From assembly GCA_947493455.1 (NCBI GenBank), contig CANLRB010000008.1, positions 87,173-151,172 on the forward strand: 64,000 nucleotides of DNA, in the 5' to 3' direction. Shown one piece after another: positions 18,618 through 27,163 of this stretch; within the stretch, counting starts at the first letter, position 1; each line of letters starts with the position of its first letter. The position numbers and the translations under genes were made by a program. Under the pieces are notes generated by a model. It saw only the letters and a program-made list of their open reading frames with translations. It searched no databases and had not been told where the DNA came from. The DNA is from an uncultured Pseudoalteromonas sp. (GTDB taxonomy: Bacteria > Pseudomonadota > Gammaproteobacteria > Enterobacterales > Alteromonadaceae).

Positions 18618-19883
18618 TTATATTTCGAATGTTAAGGTAAATGTGGTTTTATGTTTTTGCTTTGAACTGACCCCAATATGAATGCCTAGCAAATAACATA
18701 TTTGTTTCGATAACGCTAAGCCAATACCTGAACCATCTTGCTTAGAGGTGAAAAATGGAACAAATAAATTCTCAATAAGATCAGGTCTAATGCCAGTGCC
18801 ATTGTCGACGACATCAATGGTTAATTGATGCAAACTTGGACGGTTTATAATTAAGTTTATTTCGCCATTTTCAACTTCACGGATTGCATCTTCGGCATTT
18901 TTGATGAGGTTAATTAGGACTTGTTCGAGCAGATGGGGGTCAGTTTTTACAAAAATATCTCGCGCACTTCGTTCTTGATGAACATGTATGTTTGAATTAC
19001 GGTTCCTCGCAGCTCCCTCAACAATTGATTGTATATCTGTGTTACTAAATTGCGGTTCGGGCAATTGGGTGAGACCTTGGAATCCTTCAACAAATTTCTT
19101 TAAGCCTTCAGCACGTCTTTCGATGACGTCCAATGCTAATTTAGCCGTCTTATATGTATCATCTTGATGTTTTGTGAAGACATGTTGTGCTGATTGAGAT
19201 AGCGAAATTATTGGCCCTAATCCATTCATTACTTCATGGGCAATTATTTTCAGTATTTTCTCCCACGAATCATGTTGTTTTTGTTCTAGAAATTGGTGGA
19301 TGTCGCTTACCATAACAACTTTAAATTGTGAGTTTTCTAGGTCAAGTGACACCAGCTGAACAAGTGCTTGATGTTGTGTACTTTGTAATTCCACAGAACA
19401 GAGTTTGGATTGCTCTGAGCCTTCTTTAATTAGCCTATAAATATCGGGGCTAATGTTTTGAAACTGACGAACGCGAGTTAATTGATTGACTGAAAAAAAT
19501 AGTGAACACATCTGATTTGACTTGATGATATCTTCATCACCATGTACGACAAAAAAAGCGAACTTAAATTTGTCAGATAGAGCGGCATACAATTTTTCGA
19601 TTGAAGCTGATGATAAAGACTCAGATGATTGAATTATTTCATCATGGCGAGTGTTGTCTGAAATTGTCGGCAAGGCGGTTTCGCTCGTCGCGATTTGACC
19701 TATTTGCACTAATACGCGCCAGACACTAAAGAACGCCAAAAATAAACAAGTATAACTAATTAGCTTAGTAACAGAATAATCAAAATAACTACTTAAAAAC
19801 GCGGCAATAACGAAAAAAATAGTTACTTTAAAGCGCATTTTGAAGCGATTAAACTGTACGTGTAAAGGGTTATTCGATGCCAT
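18618..19883 (-). CDS. Sensor histidine kinase (NtrB/AtoS-like)
   Basis: 421 residues. Two hydrophobic helices (about 18-36 and 42-60) are followed by a PAS-like region (about 95-200). The H-box is IIAHEVMNGLGPI with His216. The ATPase domain shows N-box NLIKNAEDAI, G1 DNGTGI and G2 GSGIGLAL. There is almost no periplasmic loop, so it senses a membrane or cytoplasmic signal. The gene overlaps the response regulator by 14 bp, so they are partners. It should phosphorylate the sigma-54 activator that appears to control both arms of the lanthipeptide locus. Confidence 0.92.
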   Translation of the reverse strand: MASNNPLHVQFNRFKMRFKVTIFFVIAAFLSSYFDYSVTKLISYTCLFLAFFSVWRVLVQIGQIATSETALPTISDNTRHDEIIQSSESLSSASIEKLYAALSDKFKFAFFVVHGDEDIIKSNQMCSLFFSVNQLTRVRQFQNISPDIYRLIKEGSEQSKLCSVELQSTQHQALVQLVSLDLENSQFKVVMVSDIHQFLEQKQHDSWEKILKIIAHEVMNGLGPIISLSQSAQHVFTKHQDDTYKTAKLALDVIERRAEGLKKFVEGFQGLTQLPEPQFSNTDIQSIVEGAARNRNSNIHVHQERSARDIFVKTDPHLLEQVLINLIKNAEDAIREVENGEINLIINRPSLHQLTIDVVDNGTGIRPDLIENLFVPFFTSKQDGSGIGLALSKQICYLLGIHIGVSSKQKHKTTFTLTFEI

Positions 19884-21276
19884 GTTTTAACTTCTTCCGA
19901 TAAAGTGATGCGCGATTAATCCCCAATATACTGGCAGCTTTACAAATATTATTTTGAGTTGCTTCAAGCACGTTTAGAATTGCTTGTTTTTCAGTTTCTT
20001 TGAGCGATAACAATTCTGGCTCAAGCGGTTTTTGCTCTGCTAAATCTGGCGATTTATGATTCTCACCCGACTGCGGCAACATAAATGTAAAATCAATGAG
20101 GGTATCGTTTGAGAGAATTACGGCGCGTTCCATCATGTGTTGTAGTTCGCGTACATTACCTGGCCAATGCCAATCATGTAATTGATACTTTAGCGGTTCT
20201 GTTAGAGCTAATTGGCTCTTCTTATACTTTCGTTTGTATTTGTCTAGGAAAAAATCAGCTAAGATTGGAATATCTTCCTTTCTTTCTCTAAGGGGGGGTA
20301 ATCGCAGCTCGATGGTATTAATTCTATACAGTAAATCTTGCCTAAAGTGGCCAGCTTCGATATTTTTTTGCAGATTTTCGTTGGTTGCTGAAATAAGACG
20401 AATATCGACGTTTTGTCCTTCTTTGGCACCAACCGGTGTCACCATTCTTTCCTGCAGTACACGCAGCAGCTTCACTTGTCCTGCATAGGGTAAATTACCT
20501 AACTCATCAAGAAACAGGGTGCCTTTGTTAGCGGAAACAAAACGACCTACTTTATCTGAATAGGCACCACTAAACGCGCCTTTTTTGTGTCCAAATAGTT
20601 CACTTTCGAACAAGGTTTCAGTGATAGCTCCCATATCTACACTAATAAATGGTTTGGCAGCGCGGTTGGACTCTTGATGAATACAGTTGGCAACGACCTC
20701 CTTACCTGTGCCGCTCTCACCTGTAATTAATACACTGGCATCAGTTTTGGCGCAGCTTTCGATCATCTTTTTGAGTTCTAACATGCCAGGGCTTTCGCCA
20801 ATGAGCATATTAAACCCACGCGTGGCATCTGAAAGCAGGGTTTCTTGAGTTTGTTCTAGAGTTTTGATTCTTTGATGATTTTTGTGGGTATTCACGGCTG
20901 ACAAGATAGTTGTTATTAGCCTGTCGTTATGCCATGGTTTGACAACAAAATCTGATGCTCCCACTTTCATTGCATCAACAGCTAAATTAATGCCAGCATA
21001 GGCAGTCATCAGAATAACCTGGGTGGCGGGTGACGTACTTTTTATATCTTGTAAAAGTTTCAATCCCTCCTCACCATCTACGGCACCTTGTGTATAGTTC
21101 ATATCCAATAAAGCGACAGCGTAAGTGTGCTTTTTTAACTCTGAAATCACATCGCGTGGCGAGTTCATTAAGGTTACATTGGAAAAATGATTGCCTAATA
21201 ATACTTCTGTTGCGATTAATATATCTTCGTTATCATCAACAACTAGAATTCGAATATCACTACTGCTTTGGTCCAT
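19870..21276 (-). CDS. Sigma-54-dependent response regulator (NtrC family)
   Basis: 468 residues. Receiver domain 1-125 with Asp58 (ALLDMNYT). AAA+ domain about 155-390 with Walker A GESGTGKE (186-193), sigma-54 contact loop GAFSGA (233-238, where the usual motif is GAFTGA), Walker B GTLFLDEL, and arginine-finger region RQDLLYRINTIELRLPPLRER. The Fis-type helix-turn-helix occupies the last 40 residues (NICKAASILGINRASLYRKKL). It activates sigma-54 promoters from upstream sites. Two sigma-54-type promoters and a large palindrome sit at the head of its own operon (about 26.0-26.3 kb), the likely targets. Confidence 0.95.
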   Translation of the reverse strand: MDQSSSDIRILVVDDNEDILIATEVLLGNHFSNVTLMNSPRDVISELKKHTYAVALLDMNYTQGAVDGEEGLKLLQDIKSTSPATQVILMTAYAGINLAVDAMKVGASDFVVKPWHNDRLITTILSAVNTHKNHQRIKTLEQTQETLLSDATRGFNMLIGESPGMLELKKMIESCAKTDASVLITGESGTGKEVVANCIHQESNRAAKPFISVDMGAITETLFESELFGHKKGAFSGAYSDKVGRFVSANKGTLFLDELGNLPYAGQVKLLRVLQERMVTPVGAKEGQNVDIRLISATNENLQKNIEAGHFRQDLLYRINTIELRLPPLRERKEDIPILADFFLDKYKRKYKKSQLALTEPLKYQLHDWHWPGNVRELQHMMERAVILSNDTLIDFTFMLPQSGENHKSPDLAEQKPLEPELLSLKETEKQAILNVLEATQNNICKAASILGINRASLYRKKLKHGIE

Positions 21277-21335
21277 TTACAAGGTGCCTTTTTATTGTTA
21301 TTTCCTTTAATGTCGTGTACTTATCATACATTTCA

Positions 21336-21566
21336 TCAAGCGTTTATATCAATCAAATCCTTTTGATTGTGGTTGTCTTTTGTACCTTTATTGTTATGTG
21401 TTGTGTTGCGTAGCCTGTTTAAAATAAAGCAACTCAACGAAATCAACTTTTTCACAATTTTATATAGCCCCCACAGTACAATAATGAGTACAACTAACTG
21501 TACGATGGGCATTAAAATGATCAATAAAGGTTCAGTTTGAAAAAGATGTCTAACATAACTAACCAT
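21336..21566 (-). CDS. Small membrane protein in exporter operon
   Basis: 76 residues. One long hydrophobic stretch (about 14-38, LLIILMPIVQLVVLIIVLWG) is followed by a basic segment and an Asn/Lys/Asp-rich tail. No family recognised. It starts 10 bp after the permease stop and lies 59 bp before the response regulator, so it belongs to the operon. It could be an accessory subunit of the transporter or kinase or an immunity peptide; these are guesses from position only. Confidence 0.65.
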   Translation of the reverse strand: MVSYVRHLFQTEPLLIILMPIVQLVVLIIVLWGLYKIVKKLISLSCFILNRLRNTTHNNKGTKDNHNQKDLIDINA

Positions 21567-21576
21567 GATGTTCTCC

Positions 21577-23994
21577 TTATTCGCTGCGCAGGGTTTCAGC
21601 TGGTGGTCTACTGCTCGCGTTTAAAACAACCGTGCCGATAGTGATAAATGTGATAACAACGGTACTGGCAAAAGAGATAACTAAATATTCTAGTGTCACT
21701 GTGCCAGAGAAATTAAATGCGTTTAGCCATTCTTTACCGACCCACCAGGCTGCTGGAATCGCGATAAAGCATGACAATAAAATTGGATAAAAATACTTTT
21801 TGAATAATAGGTTAACTATGTTTCCTGCTTTCGCACCAAGAATTTTTCGAATCGCAATTTCTTTGGTGTTGCGCTCTGAGGCAAACTTCGCTAAACCAAA
21901 TACACCGAACAATGTTAACGAGACAATGATGAGAGTTAAAATCAAGGTTGCTGTTAACTGGCGGAAAAAGTCTTTGTATTGTTGATTGTAAAGCATTGAA
22001 AGTGAATCAAAACTTGCATTTGGATAGTCAAATTGTTCATCATACAAGTGTTGTACCTTTGCTAAAGTATCTGACGGTGCACCATCACTTAACTTAGTTG
22101 CGATTGTCCAACGTCCTTGAGAGCTGTATGAAAGACCAAGAATTACCGGAGTTTGACTCGTCACACCGCTATTAAATTCGACGAAGTCAAATACACCAAC
22201 AATTGTTACATGTTTGTTTTCCCAAGAAATAGTTTGATTTATAGCCATTTCTGGCGAAGACCAACCTGCTTGCTCAATCAGTGCTCTTGACACAATACCG
22301 CCAAAATATTCATTATCATTTTTATCTTTGCGATAAACATCTGCGATAAATGATTTTTTAAATGGACGACCTGCAATAATGTTAATGTTGAGGCTTTCAA
22401 TAAAGTCAAAGCCAACGCCGACTAACGGCACGCGGTCAAGAGATGATTTTGGTTGCCCAGAAATCGTTAAAGCTGAGGTGCTGTCGTTAAATGGCATTGT
22501 TGGGAACTGCTCGGCAATGGTAACTTTTTCAACACCCGCAATCTGCTCTGCACGTAACTTAAAGCTTTCAAACTTTTGTGAATATTCAGTTGGATTGATT
22601 TCGGGAGCTAAATACACATTATTTTTAGCGTAGCCGACGTGCTTATTGGCAAGTAATGAACTTTGTTCATACATGACAAAGCACAGCACTAATAAAATGA
22701 CAGTTAAAAAGCTTTGTGAACAAACGAGTAATGTGCGAGATAGGCCTTTGCGACCGTGTAAGTCATCTTGTAGCCCTTTTAAGCCAGCGCTCGTGGGTAC
22801 TTTTGCTGCTTTATAGCTTGGATATAGATTGCCAAGAAGGTTCAGTAGCAAAGCCATGAGGGCTACAGTCAATACTAAGTCTAAATTAAATGATAGATTG
22901 ATGTTCAGTAACGAAGATAGTTGAGGCGAAAATACTTCGGCTATAACAACTGCGATCGCTGAGGCAATGGATAGCACAACAACACCATCTAACAATAATT
23001 GTATAAAGATTTGTTTTTCAGAAGCACCGATTGCTTTACGAACAGAAATCTCTTTCAGACGTGTTGAATAAAACGCAGAGTTGGTATTAAAGTAATTAAC
23101 TGCTGTGATCATGAGTAATAACAATACGATAGTTATAAGTAACCAAAGTAAACGTTTATCACCACTTGGTTTCATCTCACCGAGTAAGTTTGGTGTTAAG
23201 TGAATTGAAGTCAGTGGTTGCATAATTGTATTTACTTTGACACGCATTGTTTCGCTTAAGCGTGCATCTATTTGCGATGTAACTTGTGCTAAATTTATTT
23301 CGTTGATTGTTTTAAAATAAGTATAAAAATTACTGCCGCGAAGGCCACGCATCATATTGGGCGCGACACCTGAAATCGTTTTTAGTGAAACGATGGCGTC
23401 AAACGACAAATGTGTCTGATGTGGTAAATCCGCTAGCACTGCAGTAATTGTTAACACCGTATCTTTTTCTAATGATAGTTGCTGACCGACTACGTTTGAT
23501 TTGTTGTATAGTTTGTTAGCAAGCGATTCAGAAATAGCGATCGTTCCTGGTGTGCCCAGTTTTAATTCACCGTGTTTAACCGGTAGATTGAAAATTTGAG
23601 TAAAGTCTTGATCTGCCGCAACGACATTAGGGAAGACCAAGCGTTTTTCGCCATAATACAATCTAAAGAAGGTGTTCATAGGGAGTATTTGCGTTGCAAC
23701 ATGCTGTTCATTAGTGAGGTCATGGAACAGTGATTTCATGCCAGCAGGCGTCAACGCCAATCCGTCACCACCGAGGTCTAATTCGGGTAAGGTGAGGGTG
23801 ATGCGATACACCGAGTTATTGTCGTCATATTGTTTATCGTAATTAAATTCAGTTAATGAGTAATGCAAAATTGCAGAACACGCTAAAATACCGAGTCCAA
23901 GTCCAACAATAACCAGTAATTGCTGTGTAAAATGGGTTTTACTTTGTGCAAGTAATACATTTAAGTAATTCTTAAATAAAGATAACTTAGCCAT
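21577..23994 (-). CDS. MacB/FtsX-family ABC transporter permease
   Basis: 805 residues, with about eight transmembrane helices in two FtsX-like units: a first helix near 25-45, a periplasmic MacB-type domain, three helices around 280-400, then a second set with helices near 425, 690, 740 and 780. The repeated KEISVRKAIGAS and KEIAIRKILGAK segments are FtsX hallmarks. This two-unit type transports substrates across the periplasm by a mechanotransmission cycle with a membrane fusion protein and TolC. The start overlaps the ATPase gene by eight bases. Likely cargo is the lanthipeptide, as export or as immunity; no TolC gene is in the window. Confidence 0.88.
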   Translation of the reverse strand: MAKLSLFKNYLNVLLAQSKTHFTQQLLVIVGLGLGILACSAILHYSLTEFNYDKQYDDNNSVYRITLTLPELDLGGDGLALTPAGMKSLFHDLTNEQHVATQILPMNTFFRLYYGEKRLVFPNVVAADQDFTQIFNLPVKHGELKLGTPGTIAISESLANKLYNKSNVVGQQLSLEKDTVLTITAVLADLPHQTHLSFDAIVSLKTISGVAPNMMRGLRGSNFYTYFKTINEINLAQVTSQIDARLSETMRVKVNTIMQPLTSIHLTPNLLGEMKPSGDKRLLWLLITIVLLLLMITAVNYFNTNSAFYSTRLKEISVRKAIGASEKQIFIQLLLDGVVVLSIASAIAVVIAEVFSPQLSSLLNINLSFNLDLVLTVALMALLLNLLGNLYPSYKAAKVPTSAGLKGLQDDLHGRKGLSRTLLVCSQSFLTVILLVLCFVMYEQSSLLANKHVGYAKNNVYLAPEINPTEYSQKFESFKLRAEQIAGVEKVTIAEQFPTMPFNDSTSALTISGQPKSSLDRVPLVGVGFDFIESLNINIIAGRPFKKSFIADVYRKDKNDNEYFGGIVSRALIEQAGWSSPEMAINQTISWENKHVTIVGVFDFVEFNSGVTSQTPVILGLSYSSQGRWTIATKLSDGAPSDTLAKVQHLYDEQFDYPNASFDSLSMLYNQQYKDFFRQLTATLILTLIIVSLTLFGVFGLAKFASERNTKEIAIRKILGAKAGNIVNLLFKKYFYPILLSCFIAIPAAWWVGKEWLNAFNFSGTVTLEYLVISFASTVVITFITIGTVVLNASSRPPAETLRSE

Positions 23995-24682
23995 TTGCCA
24001 CCTTCCTTTGCTCTATGAGTTCTTCAAAAATCTCGCCGTCATTAATTTGGATAACCCGGTTGGCATACGACGCATGACTTTGTGAGTGAGTTACCATGAC
24101 GATGGTTGAACCTTTATCATTTAAATCACAAAGTAAATTCATGATTTCATAACCATTTTTTGAGTCCAAGTTCCCTGTTGGCTCATCGGCAAGAATAACA
24201 CTAGGTTCAACAATCAGTGCTCGGGCAACAGCGACCCGTTGCTGTTGGCCACCTGAAAGTTGTTTTGGGTAATGGTGTTGGCGAGTTTGCATATTAGTGG
24301 CTGCAAGTACCTGTTCAACACGCTTTTTACGCTCTTCCTTTGCTACATTTTGATAAAGTAGGGGCAGCTCAACATTTTCATAAACCGTGATTTCGTCAAT
24401 TAAATTAAAACTCTGGAAAATATAGCCAAAGTGTTGCTGCCTAATGTTGGTTAATACCGATTCTTTCTTAGCTGTTACTGAATTATCATCAATTAACAAG
24501 TCACCTGATGTCGCTTTATCCAGTAATCCAATAATATTGAGCAACGTTGACTTTCCACAGCCCGAGGGGCCTGTAATTGCAATGAAGTCACCTCTGTTAA
24601 TGGTTAGAGACACATTGTTAAGCGCTGTTGTTTCAGTTTCAATTGTTGAAAACGTTTTTGATATATTCCTTAGTTCTAGCAT
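23987..24682 (-). CDS. MacB/LolD-type ABC transporter ATPase
   Basis: 231 residues with Walker [11 protein letters not shown]-loop FQSFNLIDE, signature LSGGQQQR, Walker [13 protein letters not shown] and H-loop VTHSQSHA. This is the separate-subunit form seen in LolCDE and YknXYZ. It energises the adjacent permease. Its stop overlaps the permease start, and it begins five bases after the membrane fusion gene. Confidence 0.95.
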   Translation of the reverse strand: MLELRNISKTFSTIETETTALNNVSLTINRGDFIAITGPSGCGKSTLLNIIGLLDKATSGDLLIDDNSVTAKKESVLTNIRQQHFGYIFQSFNLIDEITVYENVELPLLYQNVAKEERKKRVEQVLAATNMQTRQHHYPKQLSGGQQQRVAVARALIVEPSVILADEPTGNLDSKNGYEIMNLLCDLNDKGSTIVMVTHSQSHASYANRVIQINDGEIFEELIEQRKVANG

Positions 24683-24687
24683 TTTTA

Positions 24688-25941
24688 TTAGCTCCTGTTT
24701 TCTAAAGCAGATTTAATTGCTTTGTAGTTGTTTGTAACGACTTTATCTGTCGCAGAAAGGCCACCAACTACTTCAACTAATGTTGGCGATTTACGGCCGA
24801 TTACGATATCGCGTTTTATAATTTCTTGATCTTTACTAAGCACATAGACCCATTTCCCAAAAGACTCTTTAAGGTAAGGACCATTTGGAATAGTCATAAC
24901 TGACTCACTTGTCCCAAAAATGATGGTTGCAGTGAGTGATTGTCCTGGTAAAAGGTTGTCAGGTAAGTTTTCAGCAAACACCAGGTCGGCTTCAAATTGA
25001 CCGCTTTCGACATTGGGGTAAACTTTATTAACTGTTAGTTTATATTCTTGGTCATTGATGCTAACGAACGAAGTATTACCCGTTGCAATGTCATTTAAAT
25101 AGAATTCATCAATAGAGGCTTTTAGTTTTACTTGACTAAAATCATCAACGCGACCAATGCGTGCGCCGCGGGTCAGAAATTCGCCTTGTGTAATGTTAAA
25201 GTTTGTCAGATATCCACTTTTTGGCGCGGTAATTGTCATTGCTGTGAGTGATTCTTTGACTACTTCTAGATTTGCATTGAGCCTTTTAGTATTCGCTTCT
25301 AGTTGCTCCAATTGAGAACTTCTTAACAAATTAATGCTTTTTTCGCGCTCTAAACTAATCTCGATTCGCTTTTCGGTATAAGTGAGCTCGTTGTGAAGGT
25401 CTTGTAATTCTTTTTCTGATACATACCCCTGCTTAACAAGTTGCTCATAACGAGTGATATTGTTTTTAATCTCATCGCGTTGATATTCTAAGTCTGTGAT
25501 TTCACGTTTTATATTTAAACGACCTTCATCAATTAGAATTCGTGTATTGCGCAGGTTGTTGAGTTGCTCAGTCACTAATGCTTCGCGTGAGATAACATTT
25601 AGCATTAATGCTGTGTTGGTTAATTCGAGTAACTTCTGACCTTTCGTTACGTAATCACCTTCTTCTGCAAAAATAAGATCGACTTTACCTGCCTCAGTTG
25701 CATCGACGTAAAAAGAATCCAATGGCTCAACGATTGAACGGATTGATATTCTCTCACTCACAACATCATTAACAGGTTTGGTAATTGACAAAGTGTCGAT
25801 ATCCAAATTAGCTGCGCTTCCTGACGATTGGCTTGTCCAAGCAAGCGCACCTGTGATTACAACTACAGGTATAATGAGGTACTTAAAAGCCGAATTAAAT
25901 TTAGCTTGTAGTACTTCTTTTTTTGTTTTGACCCTATCCAT
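24688..25941 (-). CDS. Membrane fusion protein (HlyD/MacA family)
   Basis: 417 residues. One N-terminal transmembrane helix (about 19-36), then lipoyl-like halves around a long coiled-coil hairpin (about 125-235, with NNITRYEQLVKQGYVSEKELQDL), then beta-barrel and membrane-proximal domains. It links the MacB-type permease to an outer-membrane channel. It is the first gene of the eight-gene operon, transcribed divergently from the precursor genes, with a sigma-54-type promoter 85 bp upstream. Confidence 0.9.
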   Translation of the reverse strand: MDRVKTKKEVLQAKFNSAFKYLIIPVVVITGALAWTSQSSGSAANLDIDTLSITKPVNDVVSERISIRSIVEPLDSFYVDATEAGKVDLIFAEEGDYVTKGQKLLELTNTALMLNVISREALVTEQLNNLRNTRILIDEGRLNIKREITDLEYQRDEIKNNITRYEQLVKQGYVSEKELQDLHNELTYTEKRIEISLEREKSINLLRSSQLEQLEANTKRLNANLEVVKESLTAMTITAPKSGYLTNFNITQGEFLTRGARIGRVDDFSQVKLKASIDEFYLNDIATGNTSFVSINDQEYKLTVNKVYPNVESGQFEADLVFAENLPDNLLPGQSLTATIIFGTSESVMTIPNGPYLKESFGKWVYVLSKDQEIIKRDIVIGRKSPTLVEVVGGLSATDKVVTNNYKAIKSALENRS

Positions 25942-26025
25942 TGTTGTTACACCGTCATTTATGTTTTCAAAATGCTTATTAATATTAAGCGCTTGAAATA
26001 CGTGTTTATTTATTGCTCCTATATA

Positions 26026-26042
26026 CGCAAACCGTATGCCAT
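26026..26042 (-). promoter_or_regulatory. Sigma-54-type promoter for the exporter/regulator operon
   Basis: Minus-strand sequence ATGGCATACGGTTTGCG. TGGCA (-24) and TTGC (-12) match the sigma-54 consensus with the required GG-N10-GC spacing. The predicted start is near 26015, about 74 bases before the fusion-protein ATG at 25941. Supported by a sigma-54 activator encoded in the same operon. Confidence 0.65.
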
Positions 26043-26144
26043 CTTTGGAATTAAATACCGAAAATGTATAAGTTGTTGTTTTATATATTTTTTACACTTC
26101 TTTTCTATTGTGTTTATTTAAATGGTTGAAACTTTCGCTTGTCG

Positions 26145-26196
26145 CAAATTGATACAGTGATGCAGTTTGATACAGTACCGAGTGTATCAAACTGCA
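26145..26196. promoter_or_regulatory. Palindromic upstream activator site shared by two divergent promoters
   Basis: TGCAGTTTGATACA (26161-26174) and its exact reverse complement TGTATCAAACTGCA (26183-26196) flank 8 bp. An extra direct half-site (CAAATTGATACAGTGA) begins at about 26145. The palindrome centre is about 168 bp from the rightward and 163 bp from the leftward predicted start, the usual distance for NtrC-type enhancers. Likely bound by the regulator encoded at 19870-21276. Confidence 0.75.
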
Positions 26197-26318
26197 ACAT
26201 TGTTGAATTCTCTCCGTTTTTAAAAATGCTTAAATTTCCTGTCATAAAAAATTAAACCTGCCTGCTAGCCCGTGAAAAACATGGTTTTGTTAACTTTTTG
26301 GTAACTTTTTAATTACAG

Positions 26319-26335
26319 TTGGCATGCATTTGGCA
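26319..26335 (+). promoter_or_regulatory. Sigma-54-type promoter for the lanthipeptide precursor operon
   Basis: TTGGCATGCATTTGGCA matches YTGGCACGrNNNTTGCW with two core mismatches. -24 GG is at 26321-26322 and -12 GC at 26333-26334, exactly ten bases apart. Predicted start near 26346, giving a leader of about 73 bases before the first precursor ATG. Confidence 0.72.
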
Positions 26336-26418
26336 ACACCAGGGAGTAATGTGAGAAACAGTTGGTTTTTGTGAAAACGCATTGCACAAATATAACTTTT
26401 AATTTTAAGGAGAGAAAA

Positions 26419-26586
26419 ATGAATCGTGTATTGAATCTACAAGCACTTGAAAATGCAACAGAAGCAAATGATGACTTGCAATCACAAAGCTCTTGTAGCT
26501 GGGCACTGTGTGGTTTTTGTTCAAGTACAAGTGAAGCTGGCTGCGGGCCATCAAATCCTGGCGATACAGTTGTTGTTGCCGTTTAA
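26419..26586 (+). CDS. Class III lanthipeptide precursor 1
   Basis: 55 residues. The leader (about 1-22) has LNLQAL at 5-10, equivalent to the ILDLQ recognition helix of class III leaders, then an acidic stretch (EANDDL). The core carries two S-x2-S-x3-C motifs: Ser24-Ser27-Cys31 and Ser35-Ser38-Cys42, the labionin-forming spacing of labyrinthopeptins. Cys26 and Cys34 are left over and could form a disulfide. The tail is GPSNPGDTVVVAV. AAGGAG six bases upstream sets the start, although an in-frame ATG 19 codons earlier exists. It is the first gene after the sigma-54 promoter and belongs to the SWALCGF type. Confidence 0.92.
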   Translation: MNRVLNLQALENATEANDDLQSQSSCSWALCGFCSSTSEAGCGPSNPGDTVVVAV

Positions 26587-26611
26587 TTTATAAATATAAA
26601 GGGAAAAAACC

Positions 26612-26776
26612 ATGAATAGAATTTTAGATCTACAAGCAATCGCACAAGACAGTTTAACGGCTGATGACGCAGTTCAATCACAGAGTTCATGTAGCTGGGC
26701 CTTATGTGGTGTGTGTTCTAGCACAAGTGATTCAGGTTGTGGCGGTGCGACTAATCCAACGATTACAGCGGTATAA
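26612..26776 (+). CDS. Class III lanthipeptide precursor 2
   Basis: 54 residues, opening MNRILDLQAI, which contains the exact ILDLQ leader motif of class III lanthipeptides. Core motifs are Ser25-Ser28-Cys32 and Ser36-Ser39-Cys43, both S-x2-S-x3-C. Spare Cys27 and Cys35 are in register with precursor 1. It has the SWALCGV head but a shorter tail, GGATNPTITAV. AAGGG upstream is its ribosome binding site. The stop lies only four bases before the start of precursor 3, so the two are translationally coupled. Confidence 0.92.
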   Translation: MNRILDLQAIAQDSLTADDAVQSQSSCSWALCGVCSSTSDSGCGGATNPTITAV

Positions 26777-26780
26777 ATCG

Positions 26781-26951
26781 ATGGATCGTATATTAACACT
26801 GCAATCAATTCAAACGTCTGCGAACGCGAGTGAAGATGAAGTTGCATCAACAAGTACCTGTAGCTTTGTGATGTGTCGCTTCTGTTCTTCGACAAGTGAT
26901 TCAGGGTGCGGACCATCGAATCCTGGTGACACGATTGTTGTTGCTGTTTAA
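26781..26951 (+). CDS. Class III lanthipeptide precursor 3
   Basis: 56 residues, leader MDRILTLQSI then SEDEVAST. The core head differs from 1, 2 and 4: STCSFVMCRFC, with an Arg. Spacing is the same: Ser25-Ser28-Cys32 and Ser36-Ser39-Cys43, spare Cys27 and Cys35. The tail GPSNPGDTIVVAV matches precursor 1 rather than its neighbour. No separate strong ribosome binding site is visible; translation probably continues from precursor 2. Confidence 0.92.
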   Translation: MDRILTLQSIQTSANASEDEVASTSTCSFVMCRFCSSTSDSGCGPSNPGDTIVVAV

Positions 26952-26993
26952 AAAAATAAATAACTAAATAATTAAAAAACAAGGAATAAAAAA

Positions 26994-27158
26994 ATGAATA
27001 GAGTATTAAACCTACAATCACTATTACAAGAAGAACAAAATGCTGATGATGCAGTGCAATCACAAAGCTCGTGTAGTTGGGCGTTATGTGGTGTGTGCTC
27101 AAGCACAAGTGATTCTGGTTGTGGCAATGCTACTAATCCAACAATTACGGCGGTATAG
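26994..27158 (+). CDS. Class III lanthipeptide precursor 4
   Basis: 54 residues, leader MNRVLNLQSL then QNADDAVQSQ. The core is nearly identical to precursor 2 (SWALCGVC, tail GNATNPTITAV), with motifs Ser25-Ser28-Cys32 and Ser36-Ser39-Cys43. AAGGAA ahead of the ATG is its own ribosome binding site after a 42-bp gap. With precursor 5 it repeats the coupled pair formed by precursors 2 and 3. Confidence 0.92.
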   Translation: MNRVLNLQSLLQEEQNADDAVQSQSSCSWALCGVCSSTSDSGCGNATNPTITAV

Positions 27159-27163
27159 CGGAA

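Noticed and set aside
26674-27108. 144-codon open frame on the minus strand across the precursor genes
   Set aside because: It is antisense to four conserved precursor frames, has low-complexity sequence, and arises because the repeated precursor genes lack stops in that frame.
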